From NCBI RefSeq assembly GCF_900240265.1, contig NZ_LT964739.1:1269390-1333389 (forward strand): DNA of 64,000 nucleotides, written 5' to 3'. A program made the position numbers and the translations under genes. This document shows positions 9,724 to 17,977 of the stretch, in pieces; the stretch's first letter is position 1, and every line of letters begins with the position of its first letter. This DNA is from Galactobacillus timonensis (lineage in GTDB: Bacteria > Bacillota_I > Bacilli_A > Erysipelotrichales > Erysipelotrichaceae). The notes beneath the pieces were generated by a model. The model ran no database searches, had not been told where the DNA came from, and was given only the letters and a program-made list of their open reading frames with translations.

Positions 9724-10575
9724 ATGAAAACACTGACAGATTTCTTTCAGGAAGACTGTGAAGCCTTTTCTTCACAGCTTTTGGCGTGTGAAAGTGAACG
9801 GGAAGCAGAGACAATATGCGAAGAGGAGCTGAGCCGCCTGCTTTCTGCATACAATGATCAGAATCTTTCAGAACCGATGCGGCGCAGTGCGAATGAACAG
9901 ATCAGTGCGCTGCGGGCTGCGCTTCCTTTAATGTGTGCCCATGGTGATGTGCGGATCATTCAGGAACCTTCCTCTGGTCATAAGAGGAACGGCAATGCGC
10001 TCTTTCGTATTCTTGCTTGGATCTTCGCTGCAGCGGCACTTGTTCTTTCTCTTTTGGAAATGCAATCCCTCACCCGCGCATCTCTTCTTGCCTTCGCCTG
10101 CGCAGCAGGCGCCTGTGTCTTTTTCTGGCTTTATGGAAAAAGCTTCCATGAAGTTCATTCGTCAGAGGATCTTGTGCATGGAGAAGTGGCCATTGATCCG
10201 GAGGCAATTGTCCATGCGATCAAAGGGATGCTCGCGGTTGTGGATCATGCGCTGCAGGATCTGGCTGCCGAAGAAAAGTCGCAGCAGCGTATTCTTCTGA
10301 AAAAAGAATCCGGCAGCTCAGAAGACAGCAGCCTGGATGTTTACCAGAGGCTGCTGGAGTGTGCCTTTGCGGAGCGGGACAGCGATCTTTCAAAGGAGGT
10401 CGTTTCCGAGATCCATTATGCACTGCATATGAAGGGTATTTCGATTGTGGAAGATGATCGGAGACATCCGGAATACTTTGACCATATCCCCGGCTCTGGC
10501 GGTATTGTGCGTCCTGCTCTGGTAAAGGACGGCTATGTGATGCGCCACGGCCTTGCGGCAGGAGGCGGTCGATGA
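9724..10575 (+). CDS. Membrane protein of unknown function, partner of the Hsp70-like protein
   Basis: I do not recognise a family. The product has about 283 residues. Residues 1-85 are acidic and helical (MKTLTDFFQEDCEAF). Two adjacent hydrophobic segments, AWIFAAAALVLSLLEM and LLAFACAAGACVFFWLYG (about residues 95-135), form a membrane hairpin. A soluble, mostly helical C-terminal half follows. The stop codon overlaps the start of the Hsp70-like gene (ATGA at 10572-10575), indicating translational coupling. ATG 9724 is preferred because a GGGAG lies upstream; the frame is also open from 9691. By position it might act as a membrane adaptor or nucleotide-exchange-like partner. That is conjecture. 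Confidence 0.7.
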   Translation: MKTLTDFFQEDCEAFSSQLLACESEREAETICEEELSRLLSAYNDQNLSEPMRRSANEQISALRAALPLMCAHGDVRIIQEPSSGHKRNGNALFRILAWIFAAAALVLSLLEMQSLTRASLLAFACAAGACVFFWLYGKSFHEVHSSEDLVHGEVAIDPEAIVHAIKGMLAVVDHALQDLAAEEKSQQRILLKKESGSSEDSSLDVYQRLLECAFAERDSDLSKEVVSEIHYALHMKGISIVEDDRRHPEYFDHIPGSGGIVRPALVKDGYVMRHGLAAGGGR

Positions 10576-12488
10576 CGGTATTTTTCGGCTTTGACCTGGG
10601 CGATGCGGAAAGTGCAGTTGCAACGATAGATCCGGTTTCCTCGTCAGCGCCGCAGATTCAGGAGCTTGCCGGCACCAAGAGCATCGTGACAGCGTATGCC
10701 TATACAAAGGACGGGCAGCTGCTGATTGGTGAAAAAGCATGTTATGCGCCCGACTGTGTGACGCGCCGGGACCGGTTTAAGAGCCGGTTTTTGACGGATC
10801 CGGAAGCCGCAAAGGATGTGGCGGCCTTTGCCTCGGGAGTATTAGCGGATCTCAAGCGCTCCGGAACCTTAAAAAACACGGATGAGGATGCGGTATTCTA
10901 CATCGGCTGTCCGGCTGGCTGGGATCGGAATGTCCGGGAAGAATACCGGCAGATTTTTGCAAAGTGCGGCTATCCGCCGGTGCGGATCGTTTCGGAGTCA
11001 CGGGCGGCCCTAGTCAGTGCCTGTCAGTCACGGCATCTGCAGATTGGCTACGATATTCTGCATCAGCCGGTGCTGGTCATCGATATCGGCTCTTCGACGA
11101 CGGACTTTGCCTACATCAACGGCGGAAAGGAAGAGGAACTGAAGACGGGTGGCGAAGTCTTTCTGGGCGGCGGCATCATGGATGAAATTCTTCTCGAGGA
11201 GGCATTGAACAGTTCGCCGAACCGGAAGCGGATCCAGAATGCCTTCGAGCAAAGTCCGGCATGGTCCAGCTATTGCGACTTTGCGGCGCGGCGATTAAAG
11301 GAGCGGTACTTCTCGGATGAAGAATACTGGGCGGATCATGAATGTGTGCAGTCGGTCTCCATCCACTGGGGCATGGTTCCGATAAAACTGACGCTGCGCA
11401 TGAATGGTGAAACTGCCGATCACCTGCTGAATAAAAAGGTGAAGCGCCTCAATGACCGCAGCTTTCATGAGGTGTTTATGGAAAGCCTGCGGCAGGCGAA
11501 GGAAAGTACATCGTCCCAGCCGCCGCGGCTGATCTTTCTGACCGGCGGCGTTTCGCGGATGAGTGTGATTCGCTCGTGGTGCCGTGAGGTGTTTCCAGAG
11601 GCGGTTGTTATCTGCGGCATGGAACCGGAATTCTCAGTTGCCAGGGGTCTTGCTTATTGTGCAAAAATTGATGATGAGCTGCGCCAGTTCAAGGTGGATG
11701 TGGACCATCTGATCGCTTCCAGTGCAGTTGAAACAATTGTTCATGACAATATTGATACGCTGTACAAAAGCTGCGTCGAAACAATGGTGGATCCGATTCT
11801 GGAGCAGGTGGTGGAACCGGTCACAGAGCGCTGGCGCAATGGTGAAATTGAGCGTCTGTCGGATATTGATTCTGTGCTGCAGAAGGAAGTTGAAAATTAT
11901 CTACATACGGATGATGCCCGAAAGCGGATGGCAAAGCCTGCTTCAGCCTGGCTGCGGAAGGTATCATACCAGCTGGAAGATTTGACAATGCCGATCTGTG
12001 TGCGGCACCATGTACCTTATGCCGCCTTGTCACTCAATACGTATTTGTCCGCATCGGATGTGACGGTACGGGTGCCGGCCCAGGATTTGTTTGCGGTAAA
12101 AGAAATCACGTGGCTGATTGATGGGACGATTTCCATTCTGGTCGGCATGTTATGCGGCGGTGCGGGGACGGCAGTGATTTCTTCCGGACCTAACGGCATT
12201 GTTGCCGGAGCACTGTTATCGATGCTGGTGCTGGCCTTGGGCAAGGATCAGATGCAGACGGCCGTGCTGAATGCAAAAATTCCGAAGGCGGTGCGCAAAC
12301 TGATTCCCCTCAGCTATATGCATGCACGGATGGGAACAGTGTCAAAGCAGGTAAAGGGACAGATGCTGAAGATGCTGGAAGAGGAAAAAAACGATGAGAT
12401 AACCGATCGTTTAGTCCGCGAGCTTTCGCAGCAGATTGAGGCTTGCCTGGTTCATATGGCAGAAGTAGTTGAAATTCCGCTTGGCTGA
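10572..12488 (+). CDS. Hsp70/actin-like ATPase with C-terminal hydrophobic hairpin
   Basis: A 638-residue protein of the Hsp70/actin ATPase fold. The phosphate-1 loop is FFGFDLGDAES at the N-terminus, phosphate-2 is LVIDIGSSTTDFAY (about residue 170), and the adenosine motif is IFLTGGVSRMSV (about residue 320). The canonical DnaK substrate-binding domain is not recognisable. After about residue 370 the protein is helical, then carries a strongly hydrophobic stretch (about 510-560, including LVGMLCGGAG and GALLSMLVLALG) and a coiled acidic tail. This suggests membrane attachment rather than a soluble chaperone. It is coupled to the upstream two-TM gene. A related HscC-like or virulence-type Hsp70 is possible. 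Confidence 0.75.
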   Translation: MTVFFGFDLGDAESAVATIDPVSSSAPQIQELAGTKSIVTAYAYTKDGQLLIGEKACYAPDCVTRRDRFKSRFLTDPEAAKDVAAFASGVLADLKRSGTLKNTDEDAVFYIGCPAGWDRNVREEYRQIFAKCGYPPVRIVSESRAALVSACQSRHLQIGYDILHQPVLVIDIGSSTTDFAYINGGKEEELKTGGEVFLGGGIMDEILLEEALNSSPNRKRIQNAFEQSPAWSSYCDFAARRLKERYFSDEEYWADHECVQSVSIHWGMVPIKLTLRMNGETADHLLNKKVKRLNDRSFHEVFMESLRQAKESTSSQPPRLIFLTGGVSRMSVIRSWCREVFPEAVVICGMEPEFSVARGLAYCAKIDDELRQFKVDVDHLIASSAVETIVHDNIDTLYKSCVETMVDPILEQVVEPVTERWRNGEIERLSDIDSVLQKEVENYLHTDDARKRMAKPASAWLRKVSYQLEDLTMPICVRHHVPYAALSLNTYLSASDVTVRVPAQDLFAVKEITWLIDGTISILVGMLCGGAGTAVISSGPNGIVAGALLSMLVLALGKDQMQTAVLNAKIPKAVRKLIPLSYMHARMGTVSKQVKGQMLKMLEEEKNDEITDRLVRELSQQIEACLVHMAEVVEIPLG

Positions 12489-12518
12489 TAGCTTCTAACG
12501 ACAATATAGACGTAACGG

Positions 12519-12555
12519 GACACGGGCTGCTGACAGGGCGGTCTGTGTCTTTTTT
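12519..12555 (+). terminator. terminator after the Hsp70-like gene
   Basis: GACAC (12519-12523) and GTGTC (12545-12549) close a hairpin that is followed by six T residues. Confidence 0.65.
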
Positions 12556-12745
12556 CGGCTGCGTTTGATTTTCAGACAGGAACATATAATTTTGTCAAAA
12601 ATAAGCAAAAATAAAGAAAAAATAGGATGCGTTCACTGCGCGATCGGTGTATCATTACGCATATTGTTTTTGGCATAACAGTCGTCGTCACGATGATGAA
12701 GCGGATCGCTGAAAGCAATGGAAGAAAATGAAGGAGAAAAACAGG

Positions 12746-13219
12746 ATGACTGATATATTAGTTTCTTATTTTTCTGCAACCGGAGAAACAAAAAAGGATG
12801 CAGAATCGATTTCCAAAGCTTGTGGAGCCGATTTATTTGCGATTGAACCGGCGCATGCCTACAGTGAAGCAGATCTTGATTGGATGAATACCAACAGCCG
12901 TTCATCAAAGGAAGAAGCGGATCCTGATTTCAGGCCGACAATGAAGGGAAAGGTTTCGAATCTGGATCAGTATTCGACAGTGTTTGTCGGGTTCCCCATC
13001 TGGTGGTATCGGGAGCCGAACATTATTCGTACATTTCTGGAAAGCGGCGACTTCAGCGGCAAGAAGCTGATCGTCTTTGCGACATCCGGCGGATCGGGAT
13101 TGAAAGACTGTGCGAAGCATGTTCAGTCCTTTGCTCCGGGCGCAAAAGTCGTTGAAGGAAGAGTCGTAAACAGCCCCATGGATGCCGTGAAGATGGCGGC
13201 GGAACTCCTGCGGGCATAA
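12746..13219 (+). CDS. flavodoxin-like protein
   Basis: Small FMN-binding electron carrier or quinone-reductase-like flavodoxin of 157 residues. The phosphate loop is SYFSATGETKK. The flavin-contact block is VGFPIWWYREPNIIRTFLE, and FATSGGSGLKD is also present. ATG 12746 is chosen because AAGGAG lies ten bases upstream; an in-frame ATG at 12728 would place that AAGGAG inside the coding region. Monocistronic. Confidence 0.88.
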   Translation: MTDILVSYFSATGETKKDAESISKACGADLFAIEPAHAYSEADLDWMNTNSRSSKEEADPDFRPTMKGKVSNLDQYSTVFVGFPIWWYREPNIIRTFLESGDFSGKKLIVFATSGGSGLKDCAKHVQSFAPGAKVVEGRVVNSPMDAVKMAAELLRA

Positions 13220-13246
13220 GAAGGATTCGGACGGAAAACAGATGGT

Positions 13247-13276
13247 GGCTGTCGGCACTGACAGCTGCTTTTCTTT
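13247..13276 (+). terminator. terminator after the flavodoxin gene
   Basis: GGCTGTC and GACAGCT enclose GGCACT, followed by a T-rich tract ending near 13276. Confidence 0.65.
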
Positions 13277-13373
13277 TGCCTGAAAATAGATGTAACTAAA
13301 TAATTGATAATAAGAAAAGGAATGGGTAAAGTGAGCGTGCATTAAAGCGAAGGCCCGGGGTAGTGTGACGCGT

Positions 13374-14231
13374 ATGACGATGGAAGAGAATGTATCAATC
13401 CTGAAAGAGCAGCTGGATGCGGCAGATGCGATCGTGATCGGGGCTGGAGCAGGGCTGTAGACGGCGGCAGGCTATTCGTATGAAGGGAAACGGTTTGACC
13501 GTTATTTCTCTGATTTTGAAGAGAAATATCATTTTCAGAATATGTATTATGGCGGTTTGTATCCTTATTCTTCGATGGAGGAGTACTGGGGTTTCTGGCG
13601 CCGGTATATCTGGATCAACCGCTATGCGCCGATTCCTTCAGGTCTTTATGAGAGACTGTTCAGTCTCATAAAGGATAAGGACTACTTTGTACTTACAACG
13701 AACGTAGATCACTGTTTCCAGAGGAGCGGGTTCGATAAAAAACGTCTGTTCTATATGCAGGGAGATTACGGCCTGTTTCAAAGCAGTTCACCAAGTCGCG
13801 TAACAAGACGCCGGACATATGATAATTATGAAGTGGTCCGGGAGATGGTTCTTTCAGAAGGGTGGAATATTCAAGAAAATGGCGTGTTGTCTTCTCCTGA
13901 ATGTGGTGCGGTACATATGACAATTCCCTCAAATCTTGTCCTGATATGCCCGGAAGACGGACAGTTGATGACGATGAATCTTCGCTGCGATGATACGTTT
14001 GTGCAGGATGATGGCTGGTATGCGGCTGCGCACCGGTATCGCGATTTTCTGCAGCGTCATGAGGGAAAGCGGGTTTTGTATCTGGAGCTGGGCGTCGGCG
14101 ACAATACGCCGGTGTTTTGTATATCGCGCGCCACAGGAAAGCCCCGTAAAACCGGGAAAAATCAACAGATTCAGATACATTCGTACAACAACAGATATCA
14201 GATATTGGCAGAAATGGAGTGTGCAGCATGA
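13374..14231 (+). pseudogene. Broken class-M-like sirtuin gene, copy 1
   Basis: Reading from ATG 13374 gives VSILKEQLDAADAIVIGAG followed by AGL, then TAG at 13458-13460, exactly inside the NAD-binding motif GAGAGL(S)T. The frame then continues as an open, homologous sequence (YEGKRFDRYFSDFEEKY, LTTNVDHCFQRSGFDKKRLF, GDYGLFQSS, CDDTFVQDDGWYAA) to GVGDNTPV. After that the C-terminus no longer matches copy 2 and seems deleted or eroded. It is clearly homologous to the intact gene right downstream, whose ATG overlaps its last stop (ATGA at 14228-14231). A shorter product starting at 13542 would lack the NAD loop. Confidence 0.85.
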
Positions 14232-15154
14232 TTTTGGCAAAAAAGACGAATACGGAAAATGGAATTGAGGTGCTGCGCAATGCTCTTCAGGAAGCAGATG
14301 CCGTGGTGATCGGCGCCGGGGCAGGATTATCAACGTCTGCTGGCTTTACTTACTCAGGAGAGCGATTTGAAAAGTACTTTAAGGATTTCGAAGAGAAGTA
14401 TGGCTATCACGACATGTATTCTCTTGGGTTTTATCCTTACGACTCCATGGAGGAGTTCTGGGGATACTGGTGCCGAAACATCTGGGTCAATCGGTACATG
14501 CCGATTCCCTCACAGGTCTATCAGGACCTTCTTGAGCTTGTGAAGGACAAGGATTACTTTGTTTTGACCACCAATGTAGATCATTGCTTTCAGAAGAGTG
14601 GATTCGATAAGAAACGGCTTTTCTATACGCAGGGGGACTACGGATTATTCCAAAGCAGTTCACCAAGCGGAGCAGCTAAGACCAAGACATATGACAACTA
14701 TGAAACGATACGCAAGATGATCCTCTCAGAGGGGTATCAGATTGCGGATGACGGCGAGCTGATCATTCCGGAGAATACTGCACTCAAGATGACGATACCC
14801 TCTGAGCTTGTACCGGTGTGTCTGGATGATGGAAATCTGATGACCACCAATCTTCGCTGTGATGACACATTTGTACAGGATGATGGCTGGTATGCAGCAC
14901 AGAACAGGTATCATGATTTCCTCAGAAGGCATCAGGGAATGAAAACATTGTTCCTTGAGGCAGGGGTCGGGGGCAATACGCCAGGCATAGTGAAATACAG
15001 TTTCTGGAAAATGACATATGAATGGCCGGATGCTACCTATGCATGTCTGAATCTCGGAGAGGCTGTTACACCCAAGGAGATCGAGAAAAAATCCATTTGT
15101 ATCAATGATGATATTGGAGCAACTCTGAAGAAACTCAAAGAAAAGGAAGAGTAA
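14228..15154 (+). CDS. Sir2-family protein, class M (macrodomain-linked) type
   Basis: A sirtuin-fold NAD-dependent enzyme of 308 residues. NAD-binding GAGAGLSTSAGFTY is at about 34-47 and the catalytic-His region is LTTNVDHCFQ. The QGDYGLFQ and DDTFVQDDGWYAA blocks resemble the class-M sirtuins (SirTM) that ADP-ribosylate lipoylated GcvH-like carriers in pathogens. Those usually sit beside a macrodomain, GcvH-L and a lipoate ligase, none of which is present here. The Cys4 zinc site of sirtuins is not intact: QSSSPSG follows GDYGLF and only one Cys is seen in PVCLDDGN. ATG 14228 has GGAGTG six bases upstream and overlaps the stop of the broken copy 1. Function inferred from the family only. 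Confidence 0.82.
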   Translation: MILAKKTNTENGIEVLRNALQEADAVVIGAGAGLSTSAGFTYSGERFEKYFKDFEEKYGYHDMYSLGFYPYDSMEEFWGYWCRNIWVNRYMPIPSQVYQDLLELVKDKDYFVLTTNVDHCFQKSGFDKKRLFYTQGDYGLFQSSSPSGAAKTKTYDNYETIRKMILSEGYQIADDGELIIPENTALKMTIPSELVPVCLDDGNLMTTNLRCDDTFVQDDGWYAAQNRYHDFLRRHQGMKTLFLEAGVGGNTPGIVKYSFWKMTYEWPDATYACLNLGEAVTPKEIEKKSICINDDIGATLKKLKEKEE

Positions 15155-15204
15155 GACCAACTGCTTCCAAGAACATTGAGATAACGTAATATTTTTACAT
15201 AACG

Positions 15205-15247
15205 AGACGTTTATTTACCGCTTTGGCGGCAGATAAGCGTCTTTTTT
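15205..15247 (+). terminator. strong terminator after the sirtuin gene
   Basis: AGACG (15205-15209) pairs with CGTCT (15238-15242). Inside, TTTATTTACCGC pairs imperfectly with GCGGCAGATAAG. Six T residues end the structure. Confidence 0.8.
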
Positions 15248-15251
15248 CGGG

Positions 15252-15274
15252 TATCCTAAATAAGTGGTGGAAAT
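15252..15274 (+). repeat. 23-bp direct repeat, left copy (flank of R-M/ISL3 unit)
   Basis: The 23 bases at 15252-15274 (core TAAATAAGTGGTGGAAAT) recur at 24491-24513 in the same orientation with one mismatch. The two copies bracket the small gene at 15487, the hsd operon and the ISL3-type transposase. Confidence 0.75.
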
Positions 15275-15424
15275 CTGAAGCTATGCCTTTATGACGAATA
15301 TCGGAGTCTGGTGGAAAGCCAGGCTCTTTTCTTTTGCTCTGCCAGATACATGAAAATGTGCCACTGGTGGAAATTGATGGTTGCATGGAGAACAGTCAAA
15401 AACAAGTGACTGGCGGAAATGACA
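15262..15424 (+). repeat. cluster of four short direct repeats, ACTGGTGGAAAT type
   Basis: AGTGGTGGAAAT (about 15263), TCTGGTGGAAAG (about 15305), ACTGGTGGAAAT (about 15363) and ACTGGCGGAAAT (about 15411) lie in the same orientation at intervals of 40-60 bp. The first is part of the 23-bp repeat. They fill most of the gap between the sirtuin terminator and the gene at 15487. They may be recombinase or transposase binding sites of the left end. The gap shows no gene I can support. Confidence 0.55.
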
Positions 15425-15486
15425 ATTTGGCACAATAAAAGCCACATGGCTGCATCACTGCAAACCATGTGGCCTATGAGCGTCTG

Positions 15487-15792
15487 TTACTGTCCCTCAG
15501 ACGTAGAGAATCCATAGTATTCCGCGGCGTATCTGTTCCGGTCTTCTGCCGTCATTCCTTTGGTGTGTTCCTCGATGTATTCCTCGTCACGATACACTTC
15601 CAGAAACTCAACCGTATGGAAACTGTCTTTCCATAGTCCCATCGGATTGTCATAAGGACAGTTGCCATCCATGACCCATTCTTTTAGTGCATACCGTTCC
15701 TTATCAGTCATAGTTGTCTTCTCTGTGTATTCCTTGTACTGCTTCTCAAGGTAATCCTGCTCTGAAGCAGCCAACTTAACGTTGAATTTCAT
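15487..15792 (-). CDS. Small protein of unknown function
   Basis: A 101-residue acidic, Tyr-rich protein beginning MKFNVKLAASEQDYLEKQY and ending YAAEYYGFSTSEGQ. I do not recognise the family. ATG 15792 has AGGATGG upstream; the frame is open to 15819 (adding MLSTGWTDD). It is divergent from hsdM, with about 140 bp between the starts, and lies inside the 23-bp repeat bracket. It could be an accessory gene of the restriction unit. The composition looks like that of a genuine protein. Confidence 0.6.
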   Translation of the reverse strand: MKFNVKLAASEQDYLEKQYKEYTEKTTMTDKERYALKEWVMDGNCPYDNPMGLWKDSFHTVEFLEVYRDEEYIEEHTKGMTAEDRNRYAAEYYGFSTSEGQ

Positions 15793-15872
15793 ATCGTCTG
15801 TCCATCCTGTACTGAGCATAATATATCCGCAGCAAGAAATCTATACTTTTGTGTGCTTGATTAAATAGCTGG

Positions 15873-15900
15873 TTGAAACGGCACTAATAACTCCTATAAT
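15873..15900 (+). promoter_or_regulatory. promoter of the hsd operon
   Basis: TTGAAA (15873-15878) and TATAAT (15895-15900) with 16 bp spacing, 34 bp before the hsdM start codon. Confidence 0.7.
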
Positions 15901-15934
15901 ATAGGTAGGTAAATATATTCTGAGGGGTGTAGAT

Positions 15935-17977
15935 ATGTCTGAAACATCAACGATTGAAAGCATGATATGGAACATTGCGGACTACGCAAGGGATGCGATT
16001 GACCGCAAGGATTACAACAAGATTGTACTGCCGTTCTCCCTTCTGAGAAGGCTGGAATGTGCATTGGAGCCAACCAGGGATGCGGTAGTTGCCAAGTATG
16101 AAGAGAAAAAGAACGAATGGGGCGATGAGGATGACAAGTACTGCACTGTCTCCGGCTACTCCTTCTACAATATCTCGCCAATCCGTCTGAAGACCATCGG
16201 CAACCAGACTCTGGCTGCCATGAAAACCTATGTGGAGTCTTTCAGCCCGAACGTCCGTGAGATCTTCCAGGCATTTGACTTTGAAAGCGTCTGCTCCAAG
16301 CTGGACAACAAGAACCTGCTCTATGAAGTCTGCAAGAAGTTCAGTGCCATTGACCTTGGAACAGACGTTGTTTCAGACAGAGACATGACCAACATCTATG
16401 AACACCTCATCCAGAAGTTCGGTGATGAGATTGCAGAGGATGCCGAAGATTTCATGACCCCTCGTGACATCGTAAGGCTTTCCGTCAATATGCTGTTTGC
16501 CAATGAAGAAGACATTCTGGAAGCCGACAAAGGCAATGTCAGGACGCTGTATGACCAGACCTGCGGTACATGCGGCTTTATTTCCGATGCCCTTGACCAG
16601 ATTGAAGAATGGAAGACCTCCAACAGGCTGAAACACCCGACAGTCATTGTCCCGTATGGTCAGGAAATCAACGATACAACATGGGCAATGGGCAAGGCAG
16701 CGCTCCTTCTGCGTAATGTTTCCAATGATGATAATGACATCTATGACCAGACCAAAGACCTCTCAGAGCATATTCTGAAGGGTGATACGCTGAACGATGA
16801 CCAGTTCAGCGAGCAGACGTTTGATTTCCAGTTGTCCAATCCCCCTTACGGGAAAAAGTTTGAGGTGGAGTATAAGGATGTCATGGATGAGCATGACCGC
16901 TATGGATACATGGGCAGATTCGGTGCAGGTGTGCCGTCCGTGGATGATGGTTCCATGCTTTTCCTGCAGAATGCGATCTCCAAGATGCGTCCGGCAGAGG
17001 AAGGCGGCGGCAAGATTGGCATTATCCTGTCTGCATCACCTCTCTTTACAGGCAAGCCTGGCAGCGCTCCCTCTAATATCCGCAGATGGATTCTGCAGAA
17101 TGACTACCTTGACTGCGTAGTGAAGCTCAGCACGGGAGAGTTCTACCGTACTGGCATCAATACCTATCTTTGGGTGCTGACGAACAAGAAGCCGGAGGAA
17201 CGCAAGGGCTTTGTGCAGCTGATTGACGCAACAGAGCACTATCATTCCATGCGCTCCAATATCGGTAACAAGAACCGTGAAATGAATGATGAAGACATTG
17301 CGTGGGTGGTCAAGACCTATGTGGATGGGCACAACGGCGGCAAGTCCGTCATGGTTCCTTATACAGACTTCATGTTCCGCAGAGTAACCACGCAGAGGCC
17401 GCTCCGTGAAATGATCCAGCTCAGTGTAGACAAACTGGATGAGTTCAAGGCTGATCCGAAGCTTTCCAAGCTGACCGCCGACAACATGAATGTGCTGGTA
17501 AATGGACTTACAGAAGCGGATAGCGGCGAATTGAAGCCTTATTCCTGGGCTGGTGAGTTTGCCAAGAGTATCCGCAAGAAGATGGAGAAGCCCAATGTGG
17601 CAGCATCCGCCATTGAAAAGGAAATCATCAGCATCTTCGGTGTAGAGGACAGCTCATACGCGCCTGTTACCGATAAGAACGGTGAAGTTGTACCAGATCC
17701 AGAGCTGAAGGACACGGAAGACATTCCGTGGGGTATGGATTTCAATGACTACATGGCAAAAGAAGTCCTGCCTTTTGCGCCGGATGCATGGATTGACAAA
17801 ACTGTGACCGATACAGGCAATCTCAGTGACCATGAGGTTGGCGTTGTCGGCACGAACATTTCTTTCAACAGGTACTTCTACCACTATGAAGAGCCAAGGA
17901 AGCCGGAAGACATTGCCAAGGAAATCGTAGAGCTTGAGAAAGGTCTCGGCTCCTTTGAGGAGGAGTTCCTGAAATGA
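15935..17977 (+). CDS. hsdM: Type I restriction-modification system, methyltransferase subunit
   Basis: N6-adenine methyltransferase subunit of a type I R-M complex, 680 residues. An N-terminal HsdM helical domain (1-150) begins with the DYARDAIDRKDYNKIVLPF block. S-adenosylmethionine motif I is DQTCGTCGF (D207), where most HsdM proteins have DPTCGTGGF. Catalytic motif IV is NPPY (N302). It works with HsdS for target choice and with HsdR for cleavage. AGGGGTG precedes ATG 15935. Its stop overlaps the hsdS start (ATGA, 17974-17977). Confidence 0.95.
   Translation: MSETSTIESMIWNIADYARDAIDRKDYNKIVLPFSLLRRLECALEPTRDAVVAKYEEKKNEWGDEDDKYCTVSGYSFYNISPIRLKTIGNQTLAAMKTYVESFSPNVREIFQAFDFESVCSKLDNKNLLYEVCKKFSAIDLGTDVVSDRDMTNIYEHLIQKFGDEIAEDAEDFMTPRDIVRLSVNMLFANEEDILEADKGNVRTLYDQTCGTCGFISDALDQIEEWKTSNRLKHPTVIVPYGQEINDTTWAMGKAALLLRNVSNDDNDIYDQTKDLSEHILKGDTLNDDQFSEQTFDFQLSNPPYGKKFEVEYKDVMDEHDRYGYMGRFGAGVPSVDDGSMLFLQNAISKMRPAEEGGGKIGIILSASPLFTGKPGSAPSNIRRWILQNDYLDCVVKLSTGEFYRTGINTYLWVLTNKKPEERKGFVQLIDATEHYHSMRSNIGNKNREMNDEDIAWVVKTYVDGHNGGKSVMVPYTDFMFRRVTTQRPLREMIQLSVDKLDEFKADPKLSKLTADNMNVLVNGLTEADSGELKPYSWAGEFAKSIRKKMEKPNVAASAIEKEIISIFGVEDSSYAPVTDKNGEVVPDPELKDTEDIPWGMDFNDYMAKEVLPFAPDAWIDKTVTDTGNLSDHEVGVVGTNISFNRYFYHYEEPRKPEDIAKEIVELEKGLGSFEEEFLK

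Noticed and set aside
13542..14231. Separate short gene starting at 13542
   Set aside because: It is the continuation of the broken sirtuin after the TAG at 13458; homology to copy 2 runs across the stop.
15195..15386. 63-codon minus-strand frame after the sirtuin gene
   Set aside because: It covers the terminator and the repeat cluster and has no recognisable features.
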